Below are positions 1-9,418 of a stretch of DNA of 64,000 nucleotides, piece after piece. The notes beneath the pieces are model-generated. The model was not told the DNA's origin and did not search any database. It worked only from the letters and a program-made list of their open reading frames with translations. Source of the stretch: Aestuariibacter sp. GTDB taxonomy: Bacteria > Pseudomonadota > Gammaproteobacteria > Enterobacterales > Alteromonadaceae. The stretch's first letter is position 1, and every line of letters begins with the position of its first letter. The DNA lies in the NCBI GenBank assembly GCA_017794925.1, contig CP051238.1, positions 743,702 through 807,701 on the forward strand, written 5' to 3'. Position numbers and translations under genes: made by a program.

Positions 1-11
1 ATCGTCACCTG

Positions 12-476
12 GTGTTACCCAGCATTACCAGAGAGACAAATTTTAGTCATTGCAAAGCCTTATGTGATCTGGGGTTAAGTAATGTAAGTCTTGCTCTGCT
101 TATGTTGATGTTGGTACCTATATTCTGGTTAGGGAAGCCTATTCCGGTTATCGATTTACTGATCTTAATGGTAATGGCTGTGTTTTTGCTGACACTATTG
201 TTTTTGCCGGTATTAAAAACCCTGTGGTTAATGCGTACATACAGAGCAAAAAATATTGAATCTATCGAATTAGCTATTGAAAAGCTGCTGTTAGAAAAGC
301 GAGCTGGACAAAGCAATGAACGCAGTTCTGCTCAACTCTATAAGCTAAATCAGCAATTGGAAGACATGCGTCAATTTAGTTGCTGGCCCAGAGATATTGT
401 GCAGAATATTAAGATATTTCTTGTTTCAGCGGGTGTACCTGCAACTTGGCTGCTAATGGCCTGGTTCGTTAAGTAA
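12..476 (+). CDS. small membrane protein of unknown function, possibly 5'-truncated
   Basis: Not recognised. The 154-residue product has two hydrophobic segments near the N-terminus (about residues 22-42 and 46-70), a charged, probably cytoplasmic helical stretch (about 72-125, rich in Glu, Lys and Gln), and one C-terminal membrane helix ending in WLLMAWFVK. The first visible ATG is at position 12, but the frame stays open to the window edge and no convincing ribosome site precedes it, so the gene may start outside the window. It ends nine bases before the glutathione transferase gene on the same strand, so the two are probably co-transcribed. Confidence 0.55.
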   Translation: MLPSITRETNFSHCKALCDLGLSNVSLALLMLMLVPIFWLGKPIPVIDLLILMVMAVFLLTLLFLPVLKTLWLMRTYRAKNIESIELAIEKLLLEKRAGQSNERSSAQLYKLNQQLEDMRQFSCWPRDIVQNIKIFLVSAGVPATWLLMAWFVK

Positions 477-485
477 AGGATTACT

Positions 486-1091
486 ATGAAAGTCTATGGA
501 GATAGCCGTTCCGGGAATTGTTATAAAATTCAATTGGTACTGGCATTGCTGGGTAAAACCTGTGAGTGGGTTGACGTCGATATCTTACAGGGTGAGACAC
601 ACAAGGATGCGTTTATAGAAAAGAACCCGGTAGGTAAGATTCCATTACTCGAACTCAGTGATGGTCGCTGTTTGAGTGAGTCCAATGCGATTATCAACTA
701 TCTCGCTGCCGGTTCTACGCTAATACCGTCAAAAGCATTCGACTATGCAAAGATGCTTCAATGGCAATTTTTCGAGCAATACAGTCATGAACCGGCTATT
801 GCCGTTGCCAGATTTATCAATGTATTCCTAGGTTTGCCTGAGGACAGAAAAGCAGAATTTCACGCAAAACAGGAAGCAGGACACAAAGCTCTGGCGGTGA
901 TGGAAAAACAGCTTAATCAGACACCCTTCTTAGTCGGTGAACACCTGTCACTGGCGGATATCTCTCTTTATGCCTATACGCATGTGGCGCACGAAGGCGG
1001 CTTCGACCTCTCGTCTTATCCAGGCATTACGCGCTGGCTTGCGTTAGTAGAAGAGCAGCGAGGCTATATGCCTATGCAGGTTAAACGCTAA
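486..1091 (+). CDS. glutathione S-transferase family protein
   Basis: Cytosolic glutathione transferase of 201 residues, normal for the family. The thioredoxin-like N-domain (about residues 1-78) starts MKVYGDSRSGNCYKIQL, with Ser/Asn near the catalytic position. It keeps the cis-Pro stretch NPVGKIPLLEL and the glutathione-binding SESNAI motif. The all-helical C-domain (about 88-195) contains the typical FLVGEHLSLADISLYAY segment. An AAAGGA ribosome site lies just upstream of the ATG. It overlaps the convergent DTW-domain gene by four bases. The substrate cannot be inferred; nothing beside it suggests a specific detoxification pathway. Confidence 0.88.
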   Translation: MKVYGDSRSGNCYKIQLVLALLGKTCEWVDVDILQGETHKDAFIEKNPVGKIPLLELSDGRCLSESNAIINYLAAGSTLIPSKAFDYAKMLQWQFFEQYSHEPAIAVARFINVFLGLPEDRKAEFHAKQEAGHKALAVMEKQLNQTPFLVGEHLSLADISLYAYTHVAHEGGFDLSSYPGITRWLALVEEQRGYMPMQVKR

Positions 1092-1669
1092 TTGTGTTGA
1101 ATATGGTTATACCACTGCTGTTTGAATGCATCCAACAAACAATACAGCGGGTTTACATCAGTCTTTTCTAAGCACTGCAGACTATATGCGACCGCTTCCA
1201 GTGTGGACAGGCCGTTAGTGATACTGGTTTTCCGAATACCGTATTGGCCTTCAATATCTTTTGGTAAGCAAAGAAAAGGAAAGGCGTTTAACCAGGGATT
1301 ACGCTTCCACATACCAAACGCTTGTTTCCAACTGCCATCGAGTACAATTAGCCGCTCAATGTTAATCAGGTCAGAATGACAGGATCTACTGTTTAACTCG
1401 ACGGCTTCAGGTGCTGGATACAAAACCGCTGTCGTGCCTTTGGATAATTTCAGCTGTTCTTGAAGCGCAATAAAATCTTCAGCAGATTTCCCGGGGTAGC
1501 ACTGCATATGTTGCAGAGACAATTGCAGTAATCTGACAGTATTTTTGGCATGCCCGACTTCCTTTGGGTGTTGTAATACGATGACTTCAATTGAATTGAA
1601 GACTGGCGCAATATATTTACACAGACAGGTTTTCAAAGGATAGTGACAACGATGGCATTTTACACGCAT
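1088..1669 (-). CDS. DTW-domain protein, tRNA-uridine aminocarboxypropyltransferase family
   Basis: A 193-residue DTW-domain protein. Characterised members (E. coli TapT, formerly YfiP) transfer the aminocarboxypropyl group of S-adenosylmethionine to uridine in tRNA to give acp3U. An N-terminal zinc-type cysteine cluster is visible (CHRCHYPLKTCLC, residues 5-17). The signature region reads LIVLDGSWKQA, so the usual DxTW is DxSW, a conservative change. The gene starts 19 bases from the divergent alkyltransferase-like gene and meets the glutathione transferase tail to tail. Assignment to the family is firm; the exact modified uridine is inference. Confidence 0.85.
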   Translation of the reverse strand: MRVKCHRCHYPLKTCLCKYIAPVFNSIEVIVLQHPKEVGHAKNTVRLLQLSLQHMQCYPGKSAEDFIALQEQLKLSKGTTAVLYPAPEAVELNSRSCHSDLINIERLIVLDGSWKQAFGMWKRNPWLNAFPFLCLPKDIEGQYGIRKTSITNGLSTLEAVAYSLQCLEKTDVNPLYCLLDAFKQQWYNHIQHN

Positions 1670-1688
1670 ACTATACTCAGCGAACTAT

Positions 1689-2051
1689 ATGATGACTGAT
1701 TTTACCCCAGCTGAACGTATATGGCATACGATCAGGTTGATCCCTGAAGGAAAAGTGGCGGCTTACGGCCAGATTGCTGACCTGGCAGGCCTTCCAGGCA
1801 GGGCCAGGTTGGTGGGACGATGCCTGAAATTCGTTCCTCCTGAACATCCGGTACCCTGGTTTCGGGTATTGCGCAGCAATGGGCAGATTGCATTTCCCGC
1901 CGCCAGTGAATATGCAAATGAACAGATTGCAAAGTTGCAAGACGAAGGTGTGATAGTAAAACATCACCGGGTTGCAATGAAACAATATCAGTGGCAACCC
2001 GATTTACCAACGTTACTTTACCAGCTAGACTTTAACATGAGTATTGGTTGA
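1689..2051 (+). CDS. alkyltransferase-like protein (ATL, MGMT-family fold)
   Basis: 120 residues with the O6-alkylguanine-DNA alkyltransferase DNA-binding domain: IPEGKVAAYGQIADLAG followed by the arginine finger region ARLVGRCL. The catalytic PCHR motif of true alkyltransferases reads PWFR (about residue 57), so the alkyl-acceptor cysteine is absent. ATL proteins such as E. coli YbaZ carry Trp here, bind O6-alkylguanine lesions and hand them to nucleotide excision repair. Here the following His is also replaced, by Phe. Two in-frame ATGs (1689 and 1692) could start it. It is divergent from the DTW gene. Confidence 0.85.
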   Translation: MMTDFTPAERIWHTIRLIPEGKVAAYGQIADLAGLPGRARLVGRCLKFVPPEHPVPWFRVLRSNGQIAFPAASEYANEQIAKLQDEGVIVKHHRVAMKQYQWQPDLPTLLYQLDFNMSIG

Positions 2052-2185
2052 ACAATGCCAACGCTAAAGACGTTATTAAATTGAAATTTTTAGCGGTATC
2101 TGCGGTATTGGCAGCCGTCACCAGGAACACGACTAACGGCGGTCATTCTCCGTATCAATTAGACCAGTTAACAGAAGCAGAACGC

Positions 2186-3364
2186 ATGTCAGTGATTACT
2201 ATTGGGATTGAGCAATTAGAAGTCGGTATGTACGTGCTTGAAATTGCAGAGCAACGCGCTGGTACTGTGCATATTAAAACCCGAGGACGGGTAACCAGCC
2301 AGGCTACTATTGACGAGCTGAAGCGCAAAGGAATTACGCGCCTGGTTATAGAGACTGATGTTGAATCAAATAGTACTGTCAGCGGTCAGGGACTGCCAGC
2401 TAATCAATATCTCGAAACCACTGTGCCGCTTGAAGATGAATTAGCCCGGGCAGAAAAGCTGTATCATCAGGGGTTAAAGATTCAGGAAAACCTGTATAAA
2501 GCTATTCAGGACGGCACGCCGTTTGATGACTATGTACCAAAAGAATTTTCAACGTCACTGGTAGGCTCATTAGATCGCAATCCTGATGCTTTGTTATTGA
2601 TGACAAAAATTCGGGAAAAAGACTCTTACTTACTTGAGCATTCGCTTAACGTTGGGATCTTGTTAGCCAATTTCGCCCGTTTTCTTGAATTGGATGAACA
2701 GGAAATAGAACAACTGGCCTACAGTGGTTTGCTGCACGATCTGGGTAAAATAAAAATCGATGATGCTATTTTGCATAAACCTGGCCGGTTAACCGTGGAA
2801 GAAATGGAAGAAATGAAAAAACACGTCAACTACGGCGTTGAATTTCTTCATCAAATGAAAATTGATAGTTCGTTGATCAAATGGGTTAGCGAACACCATG
2901 AGCGGTTGGACGGACTGGGTTATCCTGCACAATTAACCGCTGACCAAATTACCCGACAAGGGCGTATGCTGGCGATTGTAGACATGTACGATGCACTGAC
3001 TGCAGATCGTTGCTACAAGCCTGGGATGTCCAGTCAAAAGGCACTGCAAATCCTGCTTAAAGACAGTAAAAACAAACTCGATCCTTCCTTATTACAGCAG
3101 TTTATCAGATGTATGGGTATATACCCGGTAGGCAGTCTGGTCGAGCTGTCTAATAACAAGGTCGCCTTAGTCATTAAGCAAAATGATAAACAACCACTAA
3201 AACCCCACGTCAGGGTGTTTTATTCAACGGCAGGCAATCACTATCTCACACCCAAGGAAGTCAATCTGGCCACGGATGACAGGGTTAAGATTGATAAAGC
3301 GGTGGTGGCGTCTGATTACAACATCGATATCAACCGTTTTTTCAACGAATCTGTGTTGTCCTGA
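2186..3364 (+). CDS. HD-GYP domain cyclic-di-GMP phosphodiesterase with DUF3391
   Basis: Probable cyclic-di-GMP phosphodiesterase of about 392 residues. The N-terminal DUF3391 domain starts ITIGIEQLEVGMYVLEI. The HD-GYP domain carries EHSLNV, HDLGK (about residue 183) and the diagnostic HHERLDGLGYP (about residue 236), so metal and substrate residues look intact. I start at ATG 2186, because DUF3391 normally begins within a few residues of the N-terminus. The frame is open back to a TTG at 2048 that overlaps the preceding stop, but those 46 residues do not look like a family extension. It follows the ATL gene and is probably read through from it. Confidence 0.88.
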   Translation: MSVITIGIEQLEVGMYVLEIAEQRAGTVHIKTRGRVTSQATIDELKRKGITRLVIETDVESNSTVSGQGLPANQYLETTVPLEDELARAEKLYHQGLKIQENLYKAIQDGTPFDDYVPKEFSTSLVGSLDRNPDALLLMTKIREKDSYLLEHSLNVGILLANFARFLELDEQEIEQLAYSGLLHDLGKIKIDDAILHKPGRLTVEEMEEMKKHVNYGVEFLHQMKIDSSLIKWVSEHHERLDGLGYPAQLTADQITRQGRMLAIVDMYDALTADRCYKPGMSSQKALQILLKDSKNKLDPSLLQQFIRCMGIYPVGSLVELSNNKVALVIKQNDKQPLKPHVRVFYSTAGNHYLTPKEVNLATDDRVKIDKAVVASDYNIDINRFFNESVLS

Positions 3365-3375
3365 TAACCTAAGAA

Positions 3376-3409
3376 ACCGGTTTGTTCGATATCGACAAGC
3401 CGGTATTTC
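3376..3409 (+). terminator. hairpin after HD-GYP gene
   Basis: Inverted repeat ACCGGTTTGT(T)CGAT / ATCGACAAGCCGGT with one bulge and one G-T pair, followed by TATTTCC. It sits 12 bases after the stop codon. The short T-run makes it a modest intrinsic terminator. Confidence 0.45.
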
Positions 3410-3657
3410 CCTATCTCTTAATACAATTCACTGCGGTGTCACTGTCGCAAATTAATTACATATTCCGTGTAAAAATTACTATTCGAGTTGATGTGCATTG
3501 CTGTTATGCCATCGCTGAATAAATTCTTTCATCTTCGCCACAGGGCCCTTGTAGTCAGGCTTTATTCAGATTGCTGCCGCTAAATTATAGATAGTAAAAA
3601 TGAGTTGGAACACGGATTGCTCTATCCAGATACAAAGTAAACAAATTTGAGGTAGCG

Positions 3658-4287
3658 ATGAAAAAGTTAATGATTGCAAGTGTAGTGGCTACAGCATTAT
3701 TCGCTGGTGGTTGTGCTAACAGTAACAATACACAAAAAGGGGCCGCAATTGGTGCGGTAGCCGGAGCGCTACTGGGTAAAGCAACAGGTGACAATGACAA
3801 GAGCCGTTATGCGTGGGGGGCTGTCGTTGGTGCAATTGCGGGTGGCGCAATTGGTAATTACATGGACAAGCAGGAAGAGGAGTTACGTGAAGAACTGGCA
3901 GACACCGGCGTAGATATCGTACGTGAGGGTGACACATTGCATCTGATTATGCCTGGCGACATTACGTTTGCAACTAACAGCGCTGCAATCAGTCCCAACT
4001 TTAACCCCGTATTAAATGACGTGGCTGTTGTATTGAATAATTACGAAAAAACAGTATTGCTAATTAAAGGTCATACAGACGATACGGGCGCCGAGTCATA
4101 TAACCAGGAGTTGTCAGAGCGCCGCGCTAATGCGGTAAGAAACCTACTGACGGCCTACAACGTAAACGCTCAGCGTGTTACCACCGTCGGTATGGGCGAG
4201 TTTCAGCCAAAAGTACCTAATACCAGCGATGCGAATCGTCAGTTGAACCGTCGCGTTGAACTCTCAATTCAGCCAATCACAAACTAA
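3658..4287 (+). CDS. OmpA-family outer-membrane lipoprotein, YiaD-like
   Basis: A 209-residue lipoprotein. Signal peptide with lipobox FAGGC (Cys about residue 19), then a glycine-zipper segment GAAIGAVAGALLG and a second one GAVVGAIAGGAIGNYMD, then a C-terminal OmpA/MotB peptidoglycan-binding domain (about 95-205) with the motif GHTDDTGAESYNQELSERRA and the NRRVEL ending. This order matches E. coli YiaD. It should sit in the outer membrane and bind peptidoglycan. A good ribosome site (TTGAGGTAGCG) precedes the ATG. The gene appears monocistronic and converges on the NTF2-like gene with a four-base overlap. Confidence 0.9.
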   Translation: MKKLMIASVVATALFAGGCANSNNTQKGAAIGAVAGALLGKATGDNDKSRYAWGAVVGAIAGGAIGNYMDKQEEELREELADTGVDIVREGDTLHLIMPGDITFATNSAAISPNFNPVLNDVAVVLNNYEKTVLLIKGHTDDTGAESYNQELSERRANAVRNLLTAYNVNAQRVTTVGMGEFQPKVPNTSDANRQLNRRVELSIQPITN

Positions 4288-4760
4288 TTGTGAACTTTAG
4301 TGGCAGCCATTTTTTCAATTTGCGCTGCCACGGACTTCGCCATGGCATTAGGAATGGGAATGGTTAAGTGATACTGGGCTATCTTCCATTCCCCTTCTAC
4401 TTTTTCCAGTACGCCGGTACCACGAGTAATGCCATAAGACGCGTTGGATAGTATTTCCATAAACCACGCGACTTGTTGATCCTGAGAGTAAAACACTTCC
4501 CTTGAGACCGGAGTGTAAGTCCACCCTTTTCCTTTCGAGAAATACGGCATGGCGTACTGCTTGAATTCGCTGATAGACCAGTTTTCTCCGGCATCAGTCC
4601 CTATGAACTTTGCGTTTTCTGTATATAAATCAAAATACAATTCTGCATCTGCTGTAGACGCTGAGGTGTGCAGTGCGTCGAGTGTTTGTTCAACACTGCG
4701 AGCTTTAGCCCATGCCGGACTAGCAATACATAAAACACATAAATATATGATAATTCGCAT
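4284..4760 (-). CDS. secreted NTF2-like/SnoaL-like (DUF4440-type) protein
   Basis: 158 residues: a signal peptide (MRIIIYLCVLCIASPAWA) followed by a single cone-shaped NTF2-like domain. Supporting features are the N-terminal helix VEQTLDALHTSASTADAELY, the FDLYTENAKFIGTDAGENWS stretch and the C-terminal GTGVLEKVEGEWKIAQYHLT, which is typical of DUF4440/SnoaL_3 proteins. These folds are used by many enzymes and binding proteins, so no specific reaction is inferred. It is probably periplasmic. It stands alone on the minus strand. Confidence 0.72.
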   Translation of the reverse strand: MRIIIYLCVLCIASPAWAKARSVEQTLDALHTSASTADAELYFDLYTENAKFIGTDAGENWSISEFKQYAMPYFSKGKGWTYTPVSREVFYSQDQQVAWFMEILSNASYGITRGTGVLEKVEGEWKIAQYHLTIPIPNAMAKSVAAQIEKMAATKVHN

Positions 4761-5006
4761 AAGTAATTTCTGAATTTAGCCATAATCTTAAATAATACCC
4801 TACCACAATCACGAAGTAGCAGTTAGCGTGTCAATGCGAAGCACCTTGTTCCTCTTTAAACTTAAAGACCCTTGCGGCACATCAACAGATATCGAATTCT
4901 CCGACCTGAATACTTGCAAAAACACATATTTAAACTAATTTTTGAGATCAGATGTTGTTTGTTAATTACATTTAATTTGCTTGTCTATTAAGGAGTTCTG
5001 TCCTCA

Positions 5007-6626
5007 ATGAACTTTCTACTGAAGCTATCTGTTGCGCAGAAAATATTTCTTATTCCCATTATTGGCGCGGTAAGTTTCATCACCTTTGTGGTGATCAACA
5101 GTATTGTATCGGCTCAGAATGCCAATCAGTTGCAAATTGCTAAAAGTGTCGATTTTCCCGCGCTTCAGTTGAGTACCTCAGTGTTAACCAACATGGAAAA
5201 AGTGCGGGATACGCTGGCCTCCTCTGTCACTACAGGCGATGCAGATGCCATTGGTGTCGCGAAAGAAAAAGTAAACGCAGTTCTGGATGACTTACAGGCT
5301 ATACGTCGTATAGATCCCAGCTTATCTGCAGACGTTACGAAATTGCAGACAACGTTTAGTGCATACAGTGATCAGGCTGTTGAAGTTACGGCGTCAATTC
5401 TGAATGAAACGGCTGATTTCGCTACGCTGGGCGACAAACTGGAAGAAATGAATGCGAATTACGATAACGCAATTATGTTGGTGAATCAGTTTATAGCGTC
5501 CCGGCAAAGTGCATTTGAAAAAGCGTTTTCTGAATATAATAGCGCTCAGGAGTTCTTATTCTGGTTAGGTATCATTATGGGTATTGTGACCACGTTGATT
5601 TTGTTTGGCACGGCCTACCCTATTACCAGTGAAATACGTGGCAATCTTACCCGGGTTGTTAAATCCTTAAGGGATATTGCTCAGGAAGATGGCGATTTAA
5701 CCATCCGGATAGAAACGAGAGCCCAGGATGAAGTGGGCGATTTAGTGCGATACTTCAACCTGTTTATGGAGAAGCTACAAAAAGTTGTAAAAGACATTGT
5801 GCAAACCACCCTGCCGCTATCGGATCTTGCTCAAAACCTAAGCCAGCTAACAGATACAACCAATCGAAATATTGCCGATCAGCAAGGTGCTGCAACTCAG
5901 GCAAAAAATGCTGTGGATGACATGAATCATTCTGTCGTTGCTGTTGCTGAAAGTGCGGCAGAGGCCGCCCGTGCGGCTGACGAAGCAACGAATGCGTCCA
6001 ATGAAGGACAGTCTGTTGTGAATAGCACAGTACGCAGCATTCAGTCGCTGGCTAAAAATGTTGACGACAGTGCACAAGTCATACGCAAGCTGGAAAACGA
6101 TTCTAATCAGGTTGGTGTAGTGCTTGATGTCATTAAAGGCATTGCAGAACAGACAAACCTACTGGCATTAAATGCAGCCATAGAAGCGGCTCGTGCAGGC
6201 GAACAGGGGCGTGGCTTTGCAGTGGTTGCTGATGAAGTCCGCACCCTGGCTTCTAAAACGCAAAAGTCGACAGAAGAAATTCAAACTACCATTGAACAGC
6301 TGCAAAGTGCGGCCAGATCCGCTGTTCAGGTAATGAGTTCCGGCACTGAACAAGCGGAAAGCAGTGTCAGTGAAGCAAACAAGGCCGGTGCTAGCCTGAA
6401 CGTCATTGCGGATACCATCGGACGTATTAGTGCAATGAACGGTCAAATTGCCAGTACTACTGACAATCAGCAGGCCGTAGCAGAGCAAATTGTTGGTTTC
6501 GTCGATGAAATTTATGCGAGAACCGATGAAACATCCAAAAACTCCGTGCGACTTGCGACTGCAAGCAGCGAACTAGCCAACCTTGCTAAAAATCTGGAAG
6601 GCATTGCCCGGCAGTTCAAAGTGTAG
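5007..6626 (+). CDS. methyl-accepting chemotaxis protein
   Basis: A 539-residue transmembrane chemoreceptor. First membrane helix about residues 11-32, helical periplasmic sensor about 33-180, second membrane helix about 184-205, then HAMP ([20 protein letters not shown]), then the cytoplasmic signalling domain. The CheA/CheW-binding hairpin tip is intact ([20 protein letters not shown], then [18 protein letters not shown]). The periplasmic part has no recognisable dCache or sCache motif and looks like an all-helical bundle; the ligand is unknown. No che or flagellar genes are adjacent. AAGGAG at 4990-4995 serves as ribosome site. Confidence 0.93.
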   Translation: MNFLLKLSVAQKIFLIPIIGAVSFITFVVINSIVSAQNANQLQIAKSVDFPALQLSTSVLTNMEKVRDTLASSVTTGDADAIGVAKEKVNAVLDDLQAIRRIDPSLSADVTKLQTTFSAYSDQAVEVTASILNETADFATLGDKLEEMNANYDNAIMLVNQFIASRQSAFEKAFSEYNSAQEFLFWLGIIMGIVTTLILFGTAYPITSEIRGNLTRVVKSLRDIAQEDGDLTIRIETRAQDEVGDLVRYFNLFMEKLQKVVKDIVQTTLPLSDLAQNLSQLTDTTNRNIADQQGAATQAKNAVDDMNHSVVAVAESAAEAARAADEATNASNEGQSVVNSTVRSIQSLAKNVDDSAQVIRKLENDSNQVGVVLDVIKGIAEQTNLLALNAAIEAARAGEQGRGFAVVADEVRTLASKTQKSTEEIQTTIEQLQSAARSAVQVMSSGTEQAESSVSEANKAGASLNVIADTIGRISAMNGQIASTTDNQQAVAEQIVGFVDEIYARTDETSKNSVRLATASSELANLAKNLEGIARQFKV

Positions 6627-6723
6627 TTGAGCAACCTTTTCAACAGCCCGGGGACAACGGGTAATCATAATAAATGCGTTTTTTAAGACATCATTACTAC
6701 GTATATTTACGCGGGATTAAACT

Positions 6724-7842
6724 ATGAAAAAATTGCTTATTGCCTCACTATTAGCGGGGGGATTGCCGATCCACGCTAATGCAGAAGTGAACCTCAGTGG
6801 CTTTGCCAGTATTGTTGGCGGTACGTCTACCGACAGTGACGCCATTGTCAGAGGCTATGAAGACAGTATCGACTTTAAAGAACATTCGTTCTTTGCTCTG
6901 CAGGCTTATTCAGACCTGGGCGATGGGTTAAGTGCCACGGCTCAAATTCGCTCCCGGGGAAGAGATGACTGGGAGCCCGAATTTACCTGGGCTTTCCTAT
7001 CTTACGAAATCTCACCGACCTGGCGTATACAGGCTGGCCGTCAACGTATTCCAATGTATCTGTACTCAGACTACCTTGATGTGTCTTATGCATACCACTG
7101 GATAGCGCCGCCTGCTGAAGTGTATAAAGCACCGTTTGATTCAATCGACGGTATTTCTACCATTCACGATTTTACTGTGGGTGATGCCATGGTGAATTTC
7201 CGGTTGTACTACGGCAAAGAAGATTTCTCTACCGATACAGGCACTTTTGAAATTGAAGATATTTTTAGTGCTGTTGCCAGCGTGAATTATGGCTGGTGGA
7301 CGTTCAGAACCAGCTACTTGCAGTTTGATATTACCGGCGATATAGGCGTCGGAGAATTGGTTTCTGCATGGCAAGCTACACCTTTCGCTGCAGTAGGTAA
7401 TGAGCTCGATATTAACAACGACAGTTCAACTGCCTTTGAGGTTGGGGTGATATTTGATAATCAGGACTGGTTGTTCCTTGCTGAATATATCCCATCTACG
7501 GTAGACGAGACCATCGTGGGGGATTACAAGCCGTGGATGGTCTCAGTGGGTAAACGCTTTGGCAGTTACATGGTCCATGCGACAGTGGGGGAAGATGTTA
7601 ATGAACCTTATAGAAAGGCAATTAACTCGGTGCCATTAGGTGTGGATCCTGGTCTAGATTTCCTATACCAAACTACAACGGCAGTGCTGGATGAGCGTGA
7701 TTTCGAATTGCCTTTTTATTCAGTAGGAATGCGTTGGGACTTCCACGATTCTGCGGCCTTTAAGTTTGAATACACCGTGTCCGAACAGTTGGATGGCAGT
7801 AATGCTGGCGCTGTTGAAATGGCGCTGGTTACAGTTTTTTAG
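6724..7842 (+). CDS. outer-membrane porin-like beta-barrel protein
   Basis: 372 residues with a clear signal peptide ending in HANA, then alternating short aromatic beta-strands typical of a trimeric porin (SGFASIVGG, GLSATAQIRSRGRD, WRIQAGRQRIPMYLYSDYL). It lacks a canonical C-terminal Phe on a perfect consensus but ends in MALVTVF. The next gene, a small PstS-like protein, starts ten bases after the stop, with its ribosome site overlapping this stop, so the two form an operon. That pairing suggests an anion or phosphate role, but this is inference from context only. Confidence 0.78.
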   Translation: MKKLLIASLLAGGLPIHANAEVNLSGFASIVGGTSTDSDAIVRGYEDSIDFKEHSFFALQAYSDLGDGLSATAQIRSRGRDDWEPEFTWAFLSYEISPTWRIQAGRQRIPMYLYSDYLDVSYAYHWIAPPAEVYKAPFDSIDGISTIHDFTVGDAMVNFRLYYGKEDFSTDTGTFEIEDIFSAVASVNYGWWTFRTSYLQFDITGDIGVGELVSAWQATPFAAVGNELDINNDSSTAFEVGVIFDNQDWLFLAEYIPSTVDETIVGDYKPWMVSVGKRFGSYMVHATVGEDVNEPYRKAINSVPLGVDPGLDFLYQTTTAVLDERDFELPFYSVGMRWDFHDSAAFKFEYTVSEQLDGSNAGAVEMALVTVF

Positions 7843-7851
7843 GAGTTGATA

Positions 7852-8262
7852 ATGCGTACGTTTTCAATCAAAAACACTGTTTCTGGCTTACTACTGAGTT
7901 GTGCAGCCATGTTGAGTTTCTCAACCAATGCAGCGGTTGCTGTGGTGGTTAATCCTGGCTTTGCGGACTCCCTGGATCAGGCTAAGGTTGCCCAAATCTA
8001 TTTAGGTAAAGACAAATCACTCACGCCTTATATGCAAAGTGGTGGTACTGCCGATGAATTTATCGACAAGGTACTTTCCCGAAATGCGAGTCAATACAAG
8101 GCTTACTGGGCTAAGCTGGCTTTTACCGGTGGCGGTCGTCCGCCGAAGGAACTGGGCAGCGACGCTGAAGTTCTGAAGACAGTAGCGTCTTCATCCGATG
8201 CGATTGGATTTGTCGATGCCGGTGCAGTAGACGGGTCTGTGAAGGTGTTGTTTAACCTGTAA
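7852..8262 (+). CDS. small periplasmic PstS-like (PBP-like) protein
   Basis: 136 residues with a signal peptide (cleavage near FSTNA-AV). The mature part resembles one lobe of PstS-type phosphate-binding proteins: AKVAQIYLGKDKSL, then QYKAYWAKLAFTGGGRPPKELG, then VLKTVASSSDAIGFVDAGAV. It is less than half the length of true PstS, as is common for stand-alone PBP-like proteins encoded next to porins in this order. The start is ATG 7852, preceded by AGGAG at 7841-7845. Phosphate binding is plausible but unproven. Confidence 0.78.
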   Translation: MRTFSIKNTVSGLLLSCAAMLSFSTNAAVAVVVNPGFADSLDQAKVAQIYLGKDKSLTPYMQSGGTADEFIDKVLSRNASQYKAYWAKLAFTGGGRPPKELGSDAEVLKTVASSSDAIGFVDAGAVDGSVKVLFNL

Positions 8263-8272
8263 AGGAGAATTA

Positions 8273-8301
8273 ACAAACGGGAAGCATTGCTTCCCGTTTG
8301 T
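8273..8301. terminator. strong bidirectional terminator-like hairpin
   Basis: A 14-base perfect inverted repeat, ACAAACGGGAAGCA / TGCTTCCCGTTTGT, separated by one base. It sits between the PstS-like gene and the convergent LacI-family gene and can serve both strands. Confidence 0.75.
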
Positions 8302-8316
8302 CATTGAACAGACCTG

Positions 8317-9318
8317 CTACGGCTTGTGGAAAATCGTTGATTCTCGCACGATGAGCTTAGGCTCAAATAATGTTTTGACTGCAAGAGACTGGCCATATAC
8401 TGCATTGAGTATATATCGTGCTGACATTTCACCCATTTGGTAAATGGGGTTTTTAACCGTGGTTAATCTTGGATAAACATGATGAGCAAACACGGCATCG
8501 TCGAAACCGATTATCGACAGGTCGTAAGGTAAGTTCATCCCCAAATCCCTGGCACAGCTCATTGCACCGGATGCCATCCAATCATTCGCACACACGAGTG
8601 CGGTAAAAGGTTTATTGCGTGAAAGCAGGGTTTGCAGACCTTGTTTACCGTCTTCTTCCTGATAACGCCCTTCGTAGTACAGTTGTTCTGACCAGGGAAT
8701 CCCTGCTTCTGACAGTGCACGTCTGTGTCCAGCAAGGCGCAATTGTGCGTCTCGTGCTTTTGAAGGACCGGAAATACAGGCGATACGCGTATGGCCCAAC
8801 TCAATAAGGTGCTGTGTGGCGAGGTAGCCTCCACGTTCGTTATCAAGGCAAACACAGGCATCTTCCAGTCCTTCAACCTGACGGTTCACCACTGAAATGG
8901 GTACCCGATTCGCATTGATTTCCCGCAGGTAATCATCACTCATCGCTTCAACATGCATGATCAGTGCGTCGCAGTTCCGACTAATTAAAAACTCAACGGC
9001 GTCTTTTTCCGTTTCCAGGTTATTGTGTCCGACGGTGATGATGACGTGCTTATCCGCTTCGCGGAGGGTCGACTCTATGGCTTGCATGAGATCGCCAAAG
9101 AACGGCGAGTTTAGTTCTGAAACCAGAATGCCAATGCTGTCGGTGCGGCTGGTAGCCAGAGAGCGGGCAACAGAACTGGGTCGGTAGTTGAGTTCCAGCA
9201 TAGCCTGTTCGACTTTTGCCCGCAGTGTTTCATTTACGGTTTTACGTCCATTCAACACGCGGGAAACAGTGGATAACGAAACGCCGGCGCGTTCGGCTAC
9301 TTGGTATATTGTTGCCAC
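8317..9318 (-). CDS. LacI-family transcriptional regulator of the beta-glucoside locus
   Basis: A 333-residue sugar-responsive repressor. The N-terminal helix-turn-helix is textbook LacI (IYQVAERAGVSLSTVSRVLN, residues 4-23) with the hinge helix NYRPSSVARSLAT. The periplasmic-binding-protein-like effector domain follows (SIGILVSELNSPFFGDL, then LVCANDWMASGAM, then ISIIGFDD-type SIIGFDDAVFAHHVYP). It is the last gene of the strand shared with the GPH transporter and GH1 enzyme, about 100 bases downstream of the transporter. It likely binds the AGAAAGCGCTTTCT palindromes at 12464-12750, releasing on a beta-glucoside signal; both are inference from linkage. Confidence 0.92.
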   Translation of the reverse strand: MATIYQVAERAGVSLSTVSRVLNGRKTVNETLRAKVEQAMLELNYRPSSVARSLATSRTDSIGILVSELNSPFFGDLMQAIESTLREADKHVIITVGHNNLETEKDAVEFLISRNCDALIMHVEAMSDDYLREINANRVPISVVNRQVEGLEDACVCLDNERGGYLATQHLIELGHTRIACISGPSKARDAQLRLAGHRRALSEAGIPWSEQLYYEGRYQEEDGKQGLQTLLSRNKPFTALVCANDWMASGAMSCARDLGMNLPYDLSIIGFDDAVFAHHVYPRLTTVKNPIYQMGEMSARYILNAVYGQSLAVKTLFEPKLIVRESTIFHKP

Positions 9319-9418
9319 ACTGATTCTCTGTTTTTAGTTATATTGGGCAGTTTACGGTGTCCACTGCGTTTGTAAAGCACCCGTAACCAGGTTTAATCTA
9401 TAGTTTTAAATACCACGG

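Noticed and set aside
2048..2185. TTG start at 2048 for the HD-GYP protein
   Set aside because: The extra 46 residues have no domain character, and DUF3391 proteins start at or near the MSVITIG-type opening; ATG 2186 is preferred.
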